Assembly: GCA_037447655.1 (NCBI GenBank)
Contig: JBBHKE010003059.1
Location: forward strand, 62,001-126,000
DNA: 64,000 bases
Source of the DNA: Zygnema cylindricum
Taxonomy: Eukaryota > Streptophyta > Zygnematophyceae > Zygnematales > Zygnemataceae
Direction of reading: 5' to 3'
Position numbers and translations under genes: made by a program. Numbering within the stretch: position 1 is the first letter of the stretch; every line of letters starts with the position of its first letter. Below, one piece after another: positions 47,001 to 58,652 of the stretch. The notes below the pieces were generated by a model that was not told where the DNA came from, did not search any database, and was given only the letters and a program-made list of their open reading frames with translations.

Positions 47001-49764
47001 ATAACCCTCGGAGTGGCATTAAGACACCTCAAAAACATCATATTCCAAAATATGTTAGTTTTTTAGCCCTTTTCATGTGTTGCCATATGTACGATAACCG
47101 GTATGTCACCTCGATTATCGTTAGACTCGAAACAGCTCTATATTGGTTATTGGGAAACGACCTCCAATATACAAACACTAGTGTGGGTCCAATAATTATG
47201 TGGGTCACACTGTATTTAGAGGAGGTCAAAATGTCAGACATATGATTAGTGTGCTTGACATTTTGGTGGTAAACGATGTAATGACAGGCTTGACGTCAAG
47301 TTTTTATCCCTGTTTCTTTTTTTTTTGTGTGTGCGTGAGATCATTTGATTGCGAGGTTTTCCTGCAGTGTTTTTGGAGAACTTTTTTTCAGTTTTTCCTA
47401 CTAAAGAAGATATTTTCAGTAAATGTCTTTTGCTTTGGATGAATCTCAAAATCCAATTTTCTTTAAATCCGATGAAACAGATTGCTCATATAAATCCTTT
47501 GGTTATGGACAGGGATTGGAGGTGATTGAAGCCCATTATTTATTTGGAGCTGATTATGACGACATTGAAATCGTGATTCATCCTCAGAGTATTATCCACT
47601 CCATGATTGAAACACAGGTATGTTCCATTTTTAGAATGTAATGGAGAACGATGAAAAAAAGTTGTTTGCATCCTTTGTCCAAGCATTTGAAATGGTTCAA
47701 CCTTGAGGAGGCAGTGTCTAGAAACAGAAAATTCTGGGCCAATTTTTGTCAATTTTCTTTTCTATTTTTTCTTTTTTTCTTTTCAGGGTACCACCAGTGA
47801 TTGCGCTTTTTTTTTAGTTTAACTTTTTGTGGCTGATTTGACTAAGTTTCTATTATTAATCAACGTCGAAGTTGTGAAGTTTAAAATTGATTTGACTAAG
47901 TTTCTATTATAAATCAACGTCTTAGTTGTGATGTTTAAAAATTGTTTTCTTTTCACGTTACGTTTTACATTTGCCAAATTCTTTTGTTCTGTGTCCCACC
48001 TACTGTATATGTTCCTCATGCAATTTTCACACCTTTGTATTTTTTCAGGACTCGTCAGTTTTGGCCCAATTGGGATGGCCGGATATGCGTCTCCCTATCC
48101 TTTACACAATGTCTTGGCCAGAAAGAATGCCCACTTCAGAAATAACGTGGCCTCGTTTAGATTTCATCAAGTAAGGACACAGTATTTGGTCGGTTTTTGC
48201 GTCTGAAAATATGCTAATCTGGTAGTCTTAATGTGCGAAAAGGTACAGAATATATGGTTATCCTGTATTATACGTTTATTTAAACGCTAAACAACGGGTA
48301 TTTTACTGGAATAAGACTTTTACATTATGCGGTTGACTACATATACTTCTTCCATACCTTTCCATTTTGCATTATACTATGGCTGATATTAATGGTTTTT
48401 TCTTTAGGAAAGCGTTGTGTTTCTTTGTATATTTTTTTTTAGCTTGTTTGGTTCTGGTTTTCATATATATATATATATTTTTTTCTATTGTGATAAGTTG
48501 ACATGTGTTCATGAAACATAACTTTCTAGTTTTTTTTTTTTAGTTGTTTTTTCTGCGGATTTTTCCCTGAACATTTGTGTATTTCTGATGCAGGATGGGT
48601 AATTTGACCTTTAAGGAACCGGATCGTGCTAAGTACCCCTCCATGGATCTATCATATGCCGCCGGTCGAACAGGCGGTACAATGACAGGTGTCCTTAGTG
48701 CAGCAAATGAGCAGGCAGTGGAGATGTTCATTGACGAGAAGTGAGTTTTGTTTCCCCTTTCTTTTAATATCCTTTTTTGTTTTTATTGGTGTGTTTATCA
48801 TAGTTCATATGTGTGAAAACAATTGGCAACGTCATATGAGGTGAACCTCATACTATACGGTATGATACGTGTATAGTATGGGGTTACCAAATGTATCGTT
48901 TTCAAAAATTTCGCATTTTTGAACTTGTTTACAACTATTTGAAGGAGAGCGTATTTTCTGTTGTTTTTTATGTTGCGAAGCGAGAGAGTGAGTGAATTGA
49001 GAGATAAGGATGGTGAGGGGGAGATCAAAAGAAGAGATCTGTGCATTTGTGAGAGTGAGAAAAGAAAATGCGTAGTTTTGCTTGTTTGTCATGGTTGAGG
49101 CCTTTTTGTGGATGATTGGTGTAATTCTTGGTCTACCAAATGTTTGTAAGGTTGTTGGTTTTGCACTCGAATCATCTTATTCCTTTGGTTTCTTATCAAA
49201 AAGAAGAAAATGTTAAAGTCTAGTTAAAAAATTTCATATTTGTATGTGGGGATCTATAGATTTTATGGTTTGCTTTTTTTAGTTAGCATAATGCAATTAT
49301 TACACCGTGGATTGTGATCTGTGAAGTATTAGCATTAAGAAATATATAGCATGGGGTTTGCCTTTCTGCTAATAATTTTATTTTAGGTTCGAACGATGTG
49401 GACGATTTTCAACTGCTTGTCAAATTAGCCTTAAGAAATGATGCTGTTTTATGCTTCGCGGTGGAAAACCAGCACCGAATTCGTGTTATTGACAGCGACT
49501 CATGGTGTGTCGTAATGTCATTGGTCTATTCTTGTTACCAGGGAAACATAATGCATGTCTTCCAGTTTGCTGACAATTTTTATGGGCTTTTGATCCAGGA
49601 TTTCGTATTTGGACATCGTGAGAGTAATTGAAAAGACTTGTGATAAGCACAGAGAAGAGGTTGTACTGAAACCAAACTTGGAGGATATTATTCACTATGA
49701 TGCTTGGGCTCGAATATATGCAGCGGAAGTTGCAAACAACTTATCACCTGCACTTGTGGTATAG
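41076..49764 (+). CDS. DXR: 1-deoxy-D-xylulose 5-phosphate reductoisomerase (DXR), 12 exons, about 472 aa
   Basis: DXR converts DXP to 2-C-methyl-D-erythritol 4-phosphate using NADPH and a divalent metal. It is the committed step of the plastid MEP pathway to IPP and DMAPP. Exons: 41076-41174, 42674-42847, 43313-43399, 44407-44532, 44882-44944, 45525-45674, 45936-46003, 46283-46394, 47513-47617, 48049-48170, 48594-48740 and 49599-49764. What I see: a Ser/Thr/Ala-rich N-terminus fitting a plastid transit peptide; the NADPH loop GSTGSIG (about residues 83-89); [10 protein letters not shown]; the metal site region [45 protein letters not shown]; and the C-terminal domain to [12 protein letters not shown]. 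The length agrees with plant DXR (about 477 aa). Intron 8 begins GC, not GT. Exon 1 is less certain than the rest: it was chosen because it gives phase 0 into exon 2. The gene is convergent with the DUF707 gene. Confidence 0.95.
42031..42125 (+). repeat. DXR intron 1 copy of an intronic duplicated fragment
   Basis: This near copy of 43118-43211 shares CACGATCCT, CTCTGGCAG/GTCTGGCAG, AGATACAAGAAA and ACATAAAGCGAATGGC. One extra base near 42067 shifts the frame relative to the other copy. The source is unknown. Confidence 0.7.
42350..42615. repeat. GA-rich tract between two direct repeats of about 34 bp in DXR intron 1
   Basis: The repeats at 42350-42383 and 42582-42615 share ATGTTTCT, CTCATCCA and GAGAAGGC/AAGAAGGC. 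Between them is an A/G-only tract (about 42408-42580, GAGAGA type). The open frames here are simple-sequence artefacts. Confidence 0.75.
43118..43211 (+). repeat. DXR intron 2 copy of the duplicated fragment, open reading frame kept
   Basis: This is the partner of 42031-42125. Here the frame is open for about 50 codons ([18 protein letters not shown], then [11 protein letters not shown]) and ends shortly before exon 3. It is not part of DXR, since conserved exons 2 and 3 join without it. It may be a relic of another gene. Confidence 0.6.
45370..45475. repeat. GAAT microsatellite in DXR intron 5
   Basis: Interrupted GAAT/AAATGAAT repeats, about 100 bp, lie just upstream of exon 6. Confidence 0.75.
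48849..48879. repeat. Hairpin with TATACTATAC-type ends in DXR intron 11
   Basis: CATACTATACGG faces CGTGTATAGTATG with a short loop. The arms equal the termini of the element at 3679-4237, so it is a probable minimal remnant of that family. Confidence 0.5.
49303..49507. mobile_element. Family B MITE in DXR intron 11 (205 bp)
   Basis: The left end CACCGTGGATTGTGATCT follows TA. The right end reads ATTGACAGCGACTCATGGTG. The ends are diverged inverses. It lies about 90 bp upstream of the last exon. Confidence 0.5.
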
Positions 49765-50701
49765 AGCAAACTTACTTTTTTTTGTTCAGTTTTTACGACG
49801 GAGCCAGTTATATGTTATTATTCAGAAGGAAGTCAATAAGTCGAAGGAAAGGTTTCAAAAGAGTGCAAAAAAATCGATGGATAGTTGAGAAGCGATTTTG
49901 CTGTGTTTTGACAAAGGAGCTGAGATTGGCTTCGGGCACTTTTTATAAAGGACAAATGCAGGCAACCAAAGTATTTAACCTGTTTTATTGCAGGGTATTT
50001 GCTTGATGAATGTGTCAGACTATCTGGAAGCTTATTAGGCAGGTGTTTCTTTTTACAATAAAGGATACAAAGGGCATAGAAGTAGAAAAAATAGGTGGCT
50101 TTTTATGGTGGACATGCTTTGAATTCTATTTGTTTAGGCAACACAAAATTAACAAGTATCAATTGTTTAAAGTGCTGTCTGTCGCCATTGAAAAAGTTTA
50201 GAGTTCTAATTTGAGAATTATCTGGATTTTTATCTTGGTGGTATCATATTGCTAGTGAATTTTCTGTCCCTTTTTCTGACTTCAAATGTTGATGTAAATA
50301 AATGAAGAACATGGTTTTTCCAGACATATACATGCACCATAAGATTGAAGGTGCATTTTTCATTGTGTTTTTGGAACGAGTTTTATTGAGAAATGTATTC
50401 CACCTACTAAAACATACATTTTTTGATCCAAAGTAACTTCAAAGGTATGTTAATGTACTGCTTGGCACGTGATTTGCCCCCGATGAGATCCAAAGAAGAC
50501 AAAAAAAACCTACTTGCTAAAGAAAGGTAACGACAGACGCAGTGTGTGTCCATGCCCTGGTCAAAAAATATTTACATTGATACTATACACTCAAATCATA
50601 CAGCGTATTTTGCAAAAATCTACAATGGTGTTGTATGCTATTCCATACCTAGTTTTCCATTCATAAGTGAATGGAAACTGTTATAATAGGTATATCTATT
50701 T
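49765..50701. other. Convergent 3' region of DXR and DUF707, no gene seen
   Basis: The 937 bp between the two stop codons must hold both 3' untranslated regions. It is AT-rich with no exon-like frames. Confidence 0.45.
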
Positions 50702-53700
50702 CTAGGGGGGATGCTTATCTTGCATGACCGATTCTTCCCATCGATCATGAAAAATTCGGAACTCCTCCATACATCTTGATCTCACCTGCAGCACTAAAAA
50801 ATTGTCAATTCAAATACTTCTGCATAATCGCAATCTCAAATTTTCGTTTCAACTTATGTTCAATACCCAAGCTACAATGTGCATTGTATTAACATCAGCG
50901 ACACTATATTAGTGTCCCTAAATTTTAACCCTCATAACCAAAAATATCAATGGAAAATTTGTTTTTTTCTTTACACTAATATTTTCAACAGTTCCAAAAT
51001 CAGCCACATCACTTGGAGCCGAACTAAAATTAGACACCAAGCCTCTTACCCTAGTTTAGCTAGTAATTTGACAGTTTCATAACATGCTAAATTGTTAAAC
51101 ACTCGAAGATGAACGATCTAATTCCTTAAAATCTGTTAAGCCAACTCAGTTTTATGTTGGGATGAAATGCCAAAATGCTGTTGCTCAATTAATTATCGAT
51201 ACCAATGCTATTATACTATTTTAGAAAAATAAATACACGGTTGAATTGGTATCAAAACAAATCGGACTTATTAACAGTAGCAATGATTTATGTAGACTTA
51301 AGTATCTATCAGGTTGAATACCTCACCATTGCCCTATAGTTGCCCCCCAAAGTTCTCGAAAGCCCGTTGCCAAGTGTCAACATTCCTTTGTGATCAACCC
51401 ACTCCTTATCCACAATTCCAATTCTCTCATTGGCCAATCCGTTCACACAAGCCCCGAGTCGAAAATCGATGCCCCATCCATGGACCAAGTCATTCTGAAC
51501 CTCACAAAAAATCACCGAAAACAATTGTGAAAATTATGATATTTACTAAATTCATTTCTATGTATGATGACACAACACTGGCCACTGCTGTTAGAATTAG
51601 TCACCCTAATTCGAGTGAATCTTTTCTTTGCCCGAAATCATAAATAAGTGCAAATAACACTATTAAGCAAAGTGGCTCATAATAAGCCACGGTGCAAACA
51701 ATGAATTAGTGTTGTTGAATCTAAAAAAGTGGTAATGCTCGTAATTTATTTAATTCTAACAGTGACAGTGTACTAGCATCACCTGTGTGTATGATGACAT
51801 TATTACCATCAAACAAAACAGTTGTATGAGTGACAACATTACTAACATCATCCTAAATAAGTTTATAAATAATATCGTGAAAGAACGAAGTTTCACAAAA
51901 ACTCATTATGGGTGACACATCTTGGTACAAAGTGGGAGAAAAAAAATTATTCTGAAGGCCAGAGAGCAAGCGATCTGAAGTGAAGAAAACAAGTAAAGCA
52001 ATTATGGGATCTTTACAAATTTCAACAAAAATGAAATTACTCCCAAGGCATCAATTATTTTCTTATCTAAAGCAACTATCACATTCATTTTTGGCAAAAA
52101 GGTGAGAGGCTTTAAGCAAATTACCTGAATCATATGCCATACACAATGCCAGGCGCGCCATGAAAACACAGGAGCCATGATTTCCACAAACCTGTAATTG
52201 CAAAATGGACATTAGGATTGAAAGAGCACCAAAAGACTTGTCCAAAATAAAGCGAAACTTGCGGCAATTCAAAAAACGCAAATCAACAGTATAAACGTTG
52301 AACGCGATTCGTACTTGATTCTCAAGCCCAAATAATCTAATACAAACCGGGATTTTGGGAAGGAAAATGGAAGTGTAAAAAATTTACCCTCCACATGGAG
52401 GTGTTGGATCGCTCCCATTGCAACTTCTTGTCCATGGTCGACTTTCATTTGTGAAGTGGTGGACTTCCTCAGAGTGACCGTGACGCCGTTGTGTGATTGG
52501 CCAAGTGAGCCCTGTTGGCGTATCTATTGCAGGCTGGGATATCTCCAAATTATGTTTCCTCACTAGTTCCATGTATCTGGAGGCGAACAGCCATGAAAAA
52601 ATTATTATTGTTAAAAAAAACTGTAAATATAATAATTGCTACAATTATAATGATAATTATGATTATTCTTACTATAGTCATTATAACTATTGTTTATGTT
52701 TATAAATCTTAAAATTGCTATAATAATTAACTTTTCTATGTTTAATATACTTATTATTAAATAGAACTTTTATGATTATTATTCACGTATTCTGGGATAT
52801 CTCAAATGTATGTCTCCTTACTAGGTTCCACGTACCTCTAGGAGTGGCCGTCGAGATACAATTACCATAGTTTTTATAATATTTACAATTGTTGTTATTA
52901 TTAATTCATCATTTTTACAATGGTTCTAAAGAACATAATCATTACAAGTACTAACGTTATTATTGATAAATATTGTTACCAACACTAGTTTATGACTTTA
53001 GGTTCAAAAAAACCCCGAGCAAATTATTATTGTTAACACCAATAAGGATGAGCAGTGCACACCGTGAATCGTTATTGCCATTAATAACACTAATTCCATC
53101 CCGGTTTTTCTCTGTCCTCCGAACAAAAAATAGCGTTATTAATACTATTTTGACGCAAATTCTTTTTGCAATTCACAATTGTCCACGTCACTTGGAACTG
53201 AAACATAATTATTATCACCTATACAGTCCTCAATACTAATTAGTTCTTAGCACTAAGAGCGATGCAAGGTGTAGTAAGGCATAACAATTGGGGAATGGGA
53301 TTTGCACCGAGTTCCGTGAAAATTGTCTAAGCCGAGATCTTCGTCCCAAATGAAAACATATTCATATTCACGAACCACGGAAGGGTGTAGAAATCGTTTG
53401 GCAAACCACCTGAGCCCAATTACCAACATAAGAACCAAAAAAACATGAGAAAAATTCAAGTAGGGAAACAAACATGAGTACAAAGACACCGATATTTCGC
53501 AATGAAACAAGACGGGCATTTGCGATAAAATATACTATGATGTAAAATTATTCCTTCTACCTTTATTTAAAATAATAACTTGTACAGATCGTACATTCTT
53601 GAGGTAGTATATGTACCGGAATTGTACACCAAACCCAATTTCTGAAATAGAATTTTAACATCTTTTCTTCAAAAATTATAAACATTTGTATCGATATTAA

Positions 53701-56700
53701 GTTCGAATAGCATGTCAGAACGAGGTCCGCTTATTGCTACGAACCCCTAGTAGAAAACACATAAAAGGTAACATAAACCATTCCAGTAATTTTTTAAACA
53801 AAATGACGCAATTACTTGCTATGAAAAAACAACCCGCACTTTCATAGAAGATCGCATATACCAAACAAATGGATAAGAATGAGCAAGGTTTGGGCTATAA
53901 TTATGTGAGTCTTGTTATTTTTTGACATACATGTGAGATTGAAACATGTATACAGGGAAAATTGAGTCATAGGGGTTTATGCTCAAGAAAAAAAGTCTAA
54001 ATTCCATTCCACAATAGGCTCTGGCCATTCAAGTTTAATCCAAATATTTCAGACACAAAAACATAATTCATTGCTCAAAAGGAAAAAGAAAATTGCCACT
54101 GAGTTAGGATCGAATCTGATTCAAATATTTCAGTAATCTTAACTGATATGTCTAAAGCAAAAACGAAAGGTTTCTGGCCACATAGTTTGATGCAACAAGC
54201 AATTCATTGTAAGTAATCTTAAAGGATATTTACAACTTAGATTCACAAATGTAAGATTTCTGACCACTTGGTTTGATCCAGGGCTGCCACGTGGATTGCT
54301 CGGGAGCTCCATTCAAGATTCTCCCATTCAGTCACCATGTTGTCGTAATGAAAAATAATTCGAGTAAAATCTTCTTCTGGAAACTAAAGACAAATAAACA
54401 CAAAAAAGAACGAATGTGACCATCCGGGGATTTCCAAGCCACTTGTTGCCATTAAATAATCAAATCAAGTTCCAAAAAATATTATGATTTTATAAAACAC
54501 TCTGTTGTTTGCCTGTCTGTTGTTTACTGGCATAAAGATGACTATAGTTTGTTTCACGACTGCCATGGTTGCCGCCATTCCTGTGAACACTTTCATGTTT
54601 TTGGAGGCAGACTCCCAAAATTTCAGTCTCACCTTTTTCAACATCGCATCCACATTCTGTTTTTGATTGACGCCCGCGGCTATAGCAATTAGCCCTTTTG
54701 GTTTGTGTATCAAATCCTGCAACGAAAATACAAGTTTTTGCATATGATGTTCACTATTTAAAATAAATCAGTACACGCGACACCATTTATGTTCTTATAT
54801 TCAAAACCATATGGACGTATAAATCTCTTCCAAAATGTATAAATGTTAAGGTGAGAGTCTCTCTTAGTCAATGGTCCAGCAAAGTTGAAGGGAATTTTAT
54901 GATACAGACATTGGATGAGAAAAGTGTCATTTGAATCAGAATGCATCTTACAGGCCTTTCAACTCTTTGAACTCTGTTTCTACTTTCTGTAAAACACTAA
55001 GTTAAAAGCAGTAAATGTAAAGTAGACCATGAATCGATATGATGTGGGGTTTAGTTTAGTGTTACTAATTCTAGTTTTAATTTCGAGTCATACGTTCGAT
55101 TTTCAACCGCTTACCTAATTAACATTAAGAAAATCAATTAACATTATTAACACTATTTTATGTTCAGGCGCCAGAAAATACAGGCACCAATTTAGTGTCA
55201 TTAACGCTAATACCGATTCCGGAGTTACACATACAACTGGTAATACACTTTCAACTTTCAACTGGTTACCATGTTGTGTTGGAAATTGGATGCTGATGTC
55301 TTTTGTTTCTTTTTTTAACTGGTTAGCTGCTTGATTAATGACTTACTCGTCACTTAAATTTGAGTTGCTGATATTTAATTGCTGGAAATATGAGTCTTAA
55401 TAAACAACGGAAGATATCCTCCTTAAAGATGAAAAAATTCAATTAAAATTCAGATGAAGAAATTCAATTAAAATTCTTCGTTTCATGTTGATTATTAGAG
55501 GTTTGATGTCCACTCCCAATGGTGAATGTCAAAATTCACATTCTCACTAATGACTCCTCAACGAATAGTTTCTAACCTCTTTAGGGGAACCCCATTGTTG
55601 TCGGAGATAAAAATCTGTGGAAGTTTCCACCACCCCTGCCGGAAGCTTCTCCAACTCTTTGGAAATTGGGCTTCCGTCTTTCCCTACTCTCTGTTGGTTC
55701 CGGCAAAATACAGACGAACATTTTTGTAAAAAAAAAATCTTTCGAATTTTATATTCCGATGGATTCCTTAAACTTCCGTCCACACGAACCAGTGGAGCGT
55801 GTGAGTCCAAAGTATTTACTGGACCGCTCACGCTGTCACTTTTGAGATTGATTTGTGAGAAACCTGGCAAAAAAAACTGAAAGGATGACAAAATTACAGT
55901 GGAAAACAACAAGTTCAGAATGCCCACTAAAGAAATTGAGTTATAGCTTGAAATAGTAACGATGAAAATATTTCCTTCACGATTTTATAGCAGCTGAAGT
56001 CTGAAAAATGTTGACAATGAGACACGACACTACTTTATTTTACCGGTGAAGAAACGTAAGGAGTGAAATGCGAAATTGAAATGCGAAATACATTTATATT
56101 TTAAGTTTGCAGATGTCTCACATGAGCAATAACAAAAAATATATCAGATTCAAAGGACCAGGCGATCAACGTAAAAAGCAAAATTTAAAAATTATGACCG
56201 AATCTGCCACACCGGTAAAATCTGTAAATCTATAAAATACAAAATGTGTACTATCTGTAAATTCTATAAAATCTACAAAATCGTGTAAAATCGGTTTTAT
56301 CAAAATCTATAAAAACTGTATTATATGGAAAATCGTTACTACATGTACTATCTGTATATCTACAAAATTTGCATTGTCTGTTAAATCTGATTACCTGTAA
56401 AATCTGTAAAATGTGAAGTAGTTTACCTATTGTGTCAAGTCCAGCTTCAGTTCAGCCTCCAGATTACAGTCCTTTATCTCCAGTCTCAATATCCAGTCTC
56501 AGGCTTCAAGTTAACTTTTAACTGCAATCTTGGCAAAAATCTTGGAATTTAAATTTCTGGTTTGCATTGAGATTTTGTTTTTAAGATTTCATGTTTCATT
56601 TTCTGTACTATTATTAATGTCATTACACTCTAAAATAGAACGAACAACACTAATGGTCTTTTTCTTAATGCTAATTCTTTGAAGGGTTCAGAATTGCCAC

Positions 56701-57163
56701 GTCATTTGAAACTTAAATTGGTAACACTAATATAAACCCCACGCTCATTATTTCTTCATTCGAATAGAGATTCACAGGTGTACTTTACCTTGCTTTGAAA
56801 GCAGCTGCCTGCAAATAATCCGCAGCAGAACGTTAATGTAAGAAAAATAAAAGTGCGAAATCGAACCAATGATGTGCGAATAGCCGCCATAGCTTTTTTG
56901 ATCCGAGCATCCTCCTGAAAGACCAAAATGAACAAAAAAAAAAAAAAAAAGCATGGAAAAAACGTTTAGAACAAAGAGGAAAATATTGGCTTAAAAAATT
57001 CATAGGGTTAACAAGCTGGTGTGTCGTACATCCGAAAAAACTCATGCAACTTATATTTAAAGCTTTACATGAACAAAAATGAATTTCTTGCATAAGAAAA
57101 AAACACAAACTTTTATTTGCTTCAATTGTTAACTGCTAGTCTTACCGAACGAAAAATCATCAT
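50702..57163 (-). CDS. DUF707 family protein, N-terminally membrane-anchored, 10 exons, about 418 aa
   Basis: Exons, frame-checked: 57163-57146, 56914-56789, 55876-55577, 54716-54633, 54383-54265, 53409-53308, 52576-52388, 52191-52125, 51494-51327 and 50785-50702. What I see: a signal anchor (FIFLTLTFCCGLFAG, about residues 27-41) after a basic stretch, so a Golgi or ER type II membrane protein is likely. Family landmarks in order: AGVNQKQNVD; IIFHYDNMVTEWENLEWS; AIHVAALDQTKWWFAKRFLHP; YVFIWDEDLGLDNF (an acidic WDEDLG motif as in glycosyltransferase-like folds); LEISQPAID; PTPPCGGFVEIMAPVFS; HMIQNDLVHGWGIDFRLG; VDHKGMLTLGN; and a C-terminal RIFHDRWEESV helix. The family is sometimes labelled lysine-ketoglutarate reductase trans-splicing related, but its biochemical function is unknown. 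Either of two adjacent ATGs (57163, 57160), or an internal ATG in exon 2, could be the start. Confidence 0.92.
53060..53271. mobile_element. Family B MITE in DUF707 intron 6 (212 bp)
   Basis: The left end is CACCGTGAATCGTTATTG and the right end CACTAAGAGCGATGCAAGGTG followed by TA. Inner blocks with ATTAATAACACTAAT fit the family. It is non-coding. Confidence 0.55.
55025..55224. mobile_element. Family B MITE, diverged, in DUF707 intron 3 (200 bp)
   Basis: The ends are ACCATGAATCGATATGA and the inverse CGCTAATACCGATTCCGG before TA. Homology to better copies is moderate. Confidence 0.4.
56215..56420. repeat. Degenerate AAAATCTGTAAAATCT array in DUF707 intron 2
   Basis: About 15 imperfect copies of a unit of 8-16 bp (TCTGTAAAATCTATAAAA) make up this intronic stretch. 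Confidence 0.7.
56620..56780. mobile_element. Family B MITE remnant overlapping the end of DUF707 intron 2
   Basis: The right end reads GAGATTCACAGGTG before TA. The left end is unclear (about 56620). The remnant ends only eight bases from the exon 2 donor (56789), so it is close to a splice site. Confidence 0.35.
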
Positions 57164-57607
57164 CAGTCAGAATGCAAACTCCATATATAATTTTTCTTGT
57201 TACTCAAACCTAAGGTGCTGAAAAACAATCAGCTTCATGAAACGAAAAACCCTAAACTCCGCAATTCATGTGTACATACCGGACCTTCTGAAAACAGAAA
57301 GAGAGATGGAGAGGCGTGATTCATCTACAAATAGCAAAAACCATCCGAAAGAAAAGAGGGCGAGAGAGAGGGGGAATTGACAAGCCAAAAAGTACAAAAC
57401 AGTGCATGTCAAAATCGTCGGGAGAGACGAGGCAGCATTCCGGCAACAACAGCCGTTCTAAATTCGTGCGTGGAAACTGTTCGAAAAGTGCGGACAATAG
57501 TACATATTCATTATAACGTAATCGAGCAAAAAATCCACATAAAGTTCGTTCTGCCGTACAAATCTCCAACCATTGGAATCTTCTTTCCGAATGTCGAATA
57601 CGCATAT
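57164..57607. other. DUF707 upstream region
   Basis: This is the presumed promoter and 5' untranslated region of the DUF707 gene, between its ATG and element E1. I saw no motif that I would defend. Confidence 0.35.
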
Positions 57608-57609
57608 AA

Positions 57610-58576
57610 GGGCACTTTCCCATGTAGCCGAAACTTTAGTCTTGTAACTTTGTTTTTAGCGAAGATTTTCCGTACTACTTTCAGAGCATTCGTATGTAAA
57701 AAAATCAAATCGTTACTTTAGATCGTGACGGATGTAGACGTGGGTGTAATTTGTGACGGTTTGTAGACGACTACAAAACTCGCGACAATTGATGACGTTT
57801 ACAAAATAGCGACGTTTGTAGACGTCTACCTACTTGTGACATTGTAGATGTTTAGGGTTTGTGACATTTTGACGTCACGCTCACTTATGATAGCGTCGAC
57901 GTCACTGAATCTAAAACATTCCGCCATGGTTTACCGATTTTGTTTTATCGTCCGTTCTCACTCTACTTGCCATCAAAATAAGCTAAAAGATAGCCAACAG
58001 AAATATTTTTTAGAGATCTTTCATTTGATACCTTTCTTGCCTTTTTTCATTGCAAGAATTGTGAGATATACGCGTTAGTGGGAGAGGGAGAGAGAGAGAG
58101 AGGCGCTTTCACGGACTTCGCTTTTGCGAAATGGCATCCGTTGGTCGAGACCCCCTCCACGGTTACTGTACGGAAAAAAACGCACGGAAAAAAGTCTCGC
58201 ACAGGCTGGAAACGTGCAGCATGTTTTTTTTTTTAGTACTCCGGGCACAAAATTTGTCAAAAACCTCCGTCGCGTGCGAAATCATATGCATATTCGCCCA
58301 CGTCATGGAACTTTGTTTAAAATCACCTCGCGAGGTGATTTTATATAAAGTTTGAAGATGAGCCGGAAGGACGCAAAAGTGGGTCGAAACGCGCTAAACG
58401 ACAAACTGCATCGCGCTAGACGACAAACTATAGTACAGTTAAAGTTTCAAGGTAACACAACTTGTACGGTGGTAATTTCATTTTTTTGGTACGGCAACGT
58501 ATTTTCTCGTTTTTTTCCAAGTTATAGAGGAAAACAACAGAAAATAACTGAAACTTTAGCACATGGGAAAGTGCCC
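57610..58576. mobile_element. Family E MITE (967 bp), PIF/Harbinger-like
   Basis: The ends are GGGCACTTTCCCATGT and the inverse ACATGGGAAAGTGCCC, flanked by TAA on both sides (57607-57609 and 58577-58579). The perfect 26-bp palindrome at 58318-58343 (core AATCACCTCGCGAGGTGATT) is about 245 bp from the right end. Repeated GTAGACG/CGTCTAC motifs lie at 57730-57850. Subterminal sequence (ACGGCA, GAGGAAAACAACAGAAAA) resembles family D. No transposase was seen. Confidence 0.78.
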
Positions 58577-58652
58577 TAAGACGTTGCTCCCTCGAAGCGT
58601 TCCATACTTTTTCGCACATTGAAGGTCGTGCACTTCAGAGACGCCTAACTTA

